Shown here: in pieces, positions 6,543-7,359 of the stretch
Layout of the letters: every line of letters starts with the position of its first letter
Numbering within the stretch: the first letter of the stretch is position 1
Assembly (NCBI GenBank): GCA_027065935.1
Contig: JAMONI010000306.1
Coordinates: 1 to 7,359 of the forward strand
Reading direction: 5' to 3'
Length of the DNA stretch: 7,359 nt
Origin: Flavobacteriales bacterium
GTDB taxonomy: Bacteria; Bacteroidota; Bacteroidia; Flavobacteriales; Flavobacteriaceae
The notes under the pieces: generated by a model
What the model was told of the DNA's origin: nothing
Databases searched by the model: none
What the model saw: the letters and a program-made list of their open reading frames with translations, nothing else
Made by a program: the position numbers and the translations under genes

Positions 6543-6809
6543 ATGGCAACGAGTATCAGAGATTTGAAAAAGGAGTTGAAATACGTTTTCGAGGCGCTCA
6601 TCGAGCAAGTGTTGTTACTTCAAGTAGCTTCGGGAGGAGATAAGAAAAACAATGCTTTGATTAACGAAATGGTGGATACTTACGAAGAATTGCTGGCTAA
6701 AATAAATGCGCACCGGAAGGTGAAAGACAAAAAAGCTTACTTCAAGGAAGTAAATGCCGAAATTGACGCTAAAGTCAAAGCGTTTCAAGAAAAAATAGAA
6801 GCACTATAA
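6543..6809 (+). CDS. Small helical protein of unknown function
   Basis: I do not recognise a characterised family. The 88-residue protein starts MATSIRDLKKELKYVFEALI, is rich in Lys, Glu and Ala, and has no cysteine, signal peptide or transmembrane segment. It reads as two or three amphipathic helices, about residues 4-30, 34-57 and 62-86, split by a GGDKK turn near 31-35. That suggests a soluble helical-bundle or protein-binding protein. It resembles short hypothetical proteins I associate with Bacteroidetes genomes, but I cannot confirm this here. The ATG at 6543 is preferred over the one at 6510 because a clear -7 element lies between them. An A-rich leader (GCAAAACAAAAATTCC) precedes it. 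Its stop codon is directly followed by the first base of tRNA-Thr, so the two share a transcript. Confidence 0.85.
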   Translation: MATSIRDLKKELKYVFEALIEQVLLLQVASGGDKKNNALINEMVDTYEELLAKINAHRKVKDKKAYFKEVNAEIDAKVKAFQEKIEAL

Positions 6810-6882
6810 GCCACCTTAGCTCAGTTGGTAGAGCAGCTCACTCGTAATGAGCAGGTCGCGGGTTCGAGTCCCGTGGGTGGCT
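6810..6882 (+). tRNA. tRNA-Thr, anticodon CGU
   Basis: The 73-base sequence folds as a full cloverleaf. The acceptor stem GCCACCT pairs with GGGTGGC (one T-G wobble). The D arm is GCTC/GAGC with loop AGTTGGTA. The anticodon stem is GCTCA/TGAGC with loop CTCGTAA, which places the anticodon CGT at 6843-6845, reading ACG threonine codons. The variable loop has five bases, and the T arm is GCGGG/CCCGT with loop TTCGAGT. The discriminator is T and the 3' CCA is not encoded, so it must be added after transcription. The 5' end abuts the stop codon of the preceding gene. Confidence 0.97.
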
Positions 6883-6894
6883 CGTCAATCGGGG

Positions 6895-6920
6895 AAACCG
6901 GACAATGTTCCGGTTTTTTT
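6895..6920 (+). terminator. Intrinsic terminator after tRNA-Thr
   Basis: Arms AAACCGGA (6895-6902) and TCCGGTTT (6909-6916) enclose the loop CAATGT and run into T7 at 6914-6920, followed by ATTTT. It lies 12 bases after the tRNA and should end the small gene-tRNA transcript. This implies that pcm has its own promoter. Confidence 0.85.
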
Positions 6921-7028
6921 ATTTTCAAACCTGAAGAAATTTATTTTCCTTTACGTTTCGGGCTTGTGATTTGATACTTCCGGTTAAATAATTCCTTGTG
7001 CTTTAAAAAAAAGAAATTTTTGTTCTGA

Positions 7029-7036
7029 TACTTTTG
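7029..7036 (+). promoter_or_regulatory. Possible -7 element for pcm
   Basis: TACTTTTG matches TAnnTTTG and lies 61 bases before the pcm ATG, after the terminator. No TTG is found 19-23 bases upstream (that stretch is A-rich), so support is only partial. It is the best candidate in the 177 bases between terminator and pcm, which otherwise show no feature I can name. Confidence 0.35.
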
Positions 7037-7097
7037 ATGAAGAAGGTAAGCTTTGTTATCACGAAAATCGTTAACTTGAAGTGAAATTTCGTTGACC

Positions 7098-7359
7098 ATG
7101 ACCGATTCTTCAACCAATCCGTACCGGATTGCGGCCGAAAAACTTTCGGATGAAATAAAGCGACAGGGCATTACCGATGCGAGGGTTTTGGAGGCTATCA
7201 AGAAAGTGCCGAGACATGCGTTTGTTCCCGGATCCATACGGGATTTGGCATATGAAAACCGTCCTTTACCCATAGGCGAAGGGCAAACCGTTTCGCAACC
7301 GTTTACTGTGGCTTATATGACCGAATTGTTAGATGTAAAACCGGGCATGAAGGTGTTGG
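7098..7359 (+). CDS. pcm: Protein-L-isoaspartate O-methyltransferase, 3' end beyond window
   Basis: This enzyme methylates L-isoaspartyl residues in damaged cytoplasmic proteins with S-adenosylmethionine, starting their repair. The 87 visible codons cover the N-terminal part only. Family features are GITDARVLEAIKKVPRHAFV (residues 24-43), then AYENRPLPIGEGQTVSQPF, which includes the substrate-side QTxSQP motif, then MTELLDVKPGMKVL. That last stretch leads into the SAM-binding GxGxGY motif, which lies past the edge. The ATG at 7098 is chosen because an in-frame stop at 7077-7079 leaves only a TTG at 7092 as an alternative. Identification is firm despite truncation. Confidence 0.93.
   Translation, partial: MTDSSTNPYRIAAEKLSDEIKRQGITDARVLEAIKKVPRHAFVPGSIRDLAYENRPLPIGEGQTVSQPFTVAYMTELLDVKPGMKVL

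Noticed and set aside
6941..7273. 110-codon minus-strand frame spanning the pcm upstream region and pcm start
   Set aside because: Most of it is antisense to the conserved N-terminus of pcm. The rest is AT-rich intergenic sequence translating to Lys/Phe-rich text with no motif.
1..7359. CRISPR arrays, insertion sequences, phage genes or defence islands
   Set aside because: I see no direct repeat arrays, transposase-like ORFs, terminal repeats or phage or defence motifs. The tRNA is not followed by an integrase or a visible duplicated 3' end within the window.

Overview
The window looks like a chromosomal segment from an aerobic or microaerobic member of the Bacteroidetes (Bacteroidota). This rests on three things: a fused CcoN-CcoO oxidase subunit with a CcoP carrying one haem, A/T-rich leaders without Shine-Dalgarno sequences, and several copies of the Bacteroidetes -7 promoter element TAnnTTTG upstream of genes. 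The species cannot be named from this sequence alone.

Positions 1-4158, read on the minus strand, hold a cbb3-type cytochrome c oxidase operon in the order ccoS, ccoNO (fusion), ccoQ, ccoP, ccoG. The first four are spaced by 2 to 8 bases and are probably driven by a TTG-N20-TACATTTG promoter at 4203-4233. A strong hairpin with a U-tract separates ccoP from ccoG. ccoG runs off the left edge in its ferredoxin region. CcoNO, CcoQ and CcoP form the membrane oxidase. CcoS and CcoG are assembly factors, linked to cofactor insertion and copper handling. The copper ATPase gene ccoI (fixI) does not precede ccoS here, and ccoH is not in the window, although it could lie left of ccoG.

Positions 4159-4427 are an AT-rich intergenic region with the ccoS promoter and two related short palindromes.

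Positions 4428-6393, on the minus strand, hold a two-gene operon, ptb-buk (phosphate butyryltransferase and butyrate kinase). It converts a short or branched acyl-CoA to the free acid with ATP formation, or runs in reverse. A divergent intergenic region (6394-6542) with back-to-back promoters and a perfect 16-bp palindrome separates it from the plus-strand genes.

Positions 6543-7359, on the plus strand, hold a small helical protein of unknown function, a tRNA-Thr(CGU) that begins at the base right after its stop codon, an intrinsic terminator, and the 5' part of pcm (protein-L-isoaspartate O-methyltransferase), cut by the right edge.

Most of the content is conserved housekeeping and respiratory sequence, and I see no convincing new multi-gene system. 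The points worth a second look are the gene/tRNA zero-spacing junction, the hairpin directly ahead of ccoG, and the palindromes in the two regulatory regions.
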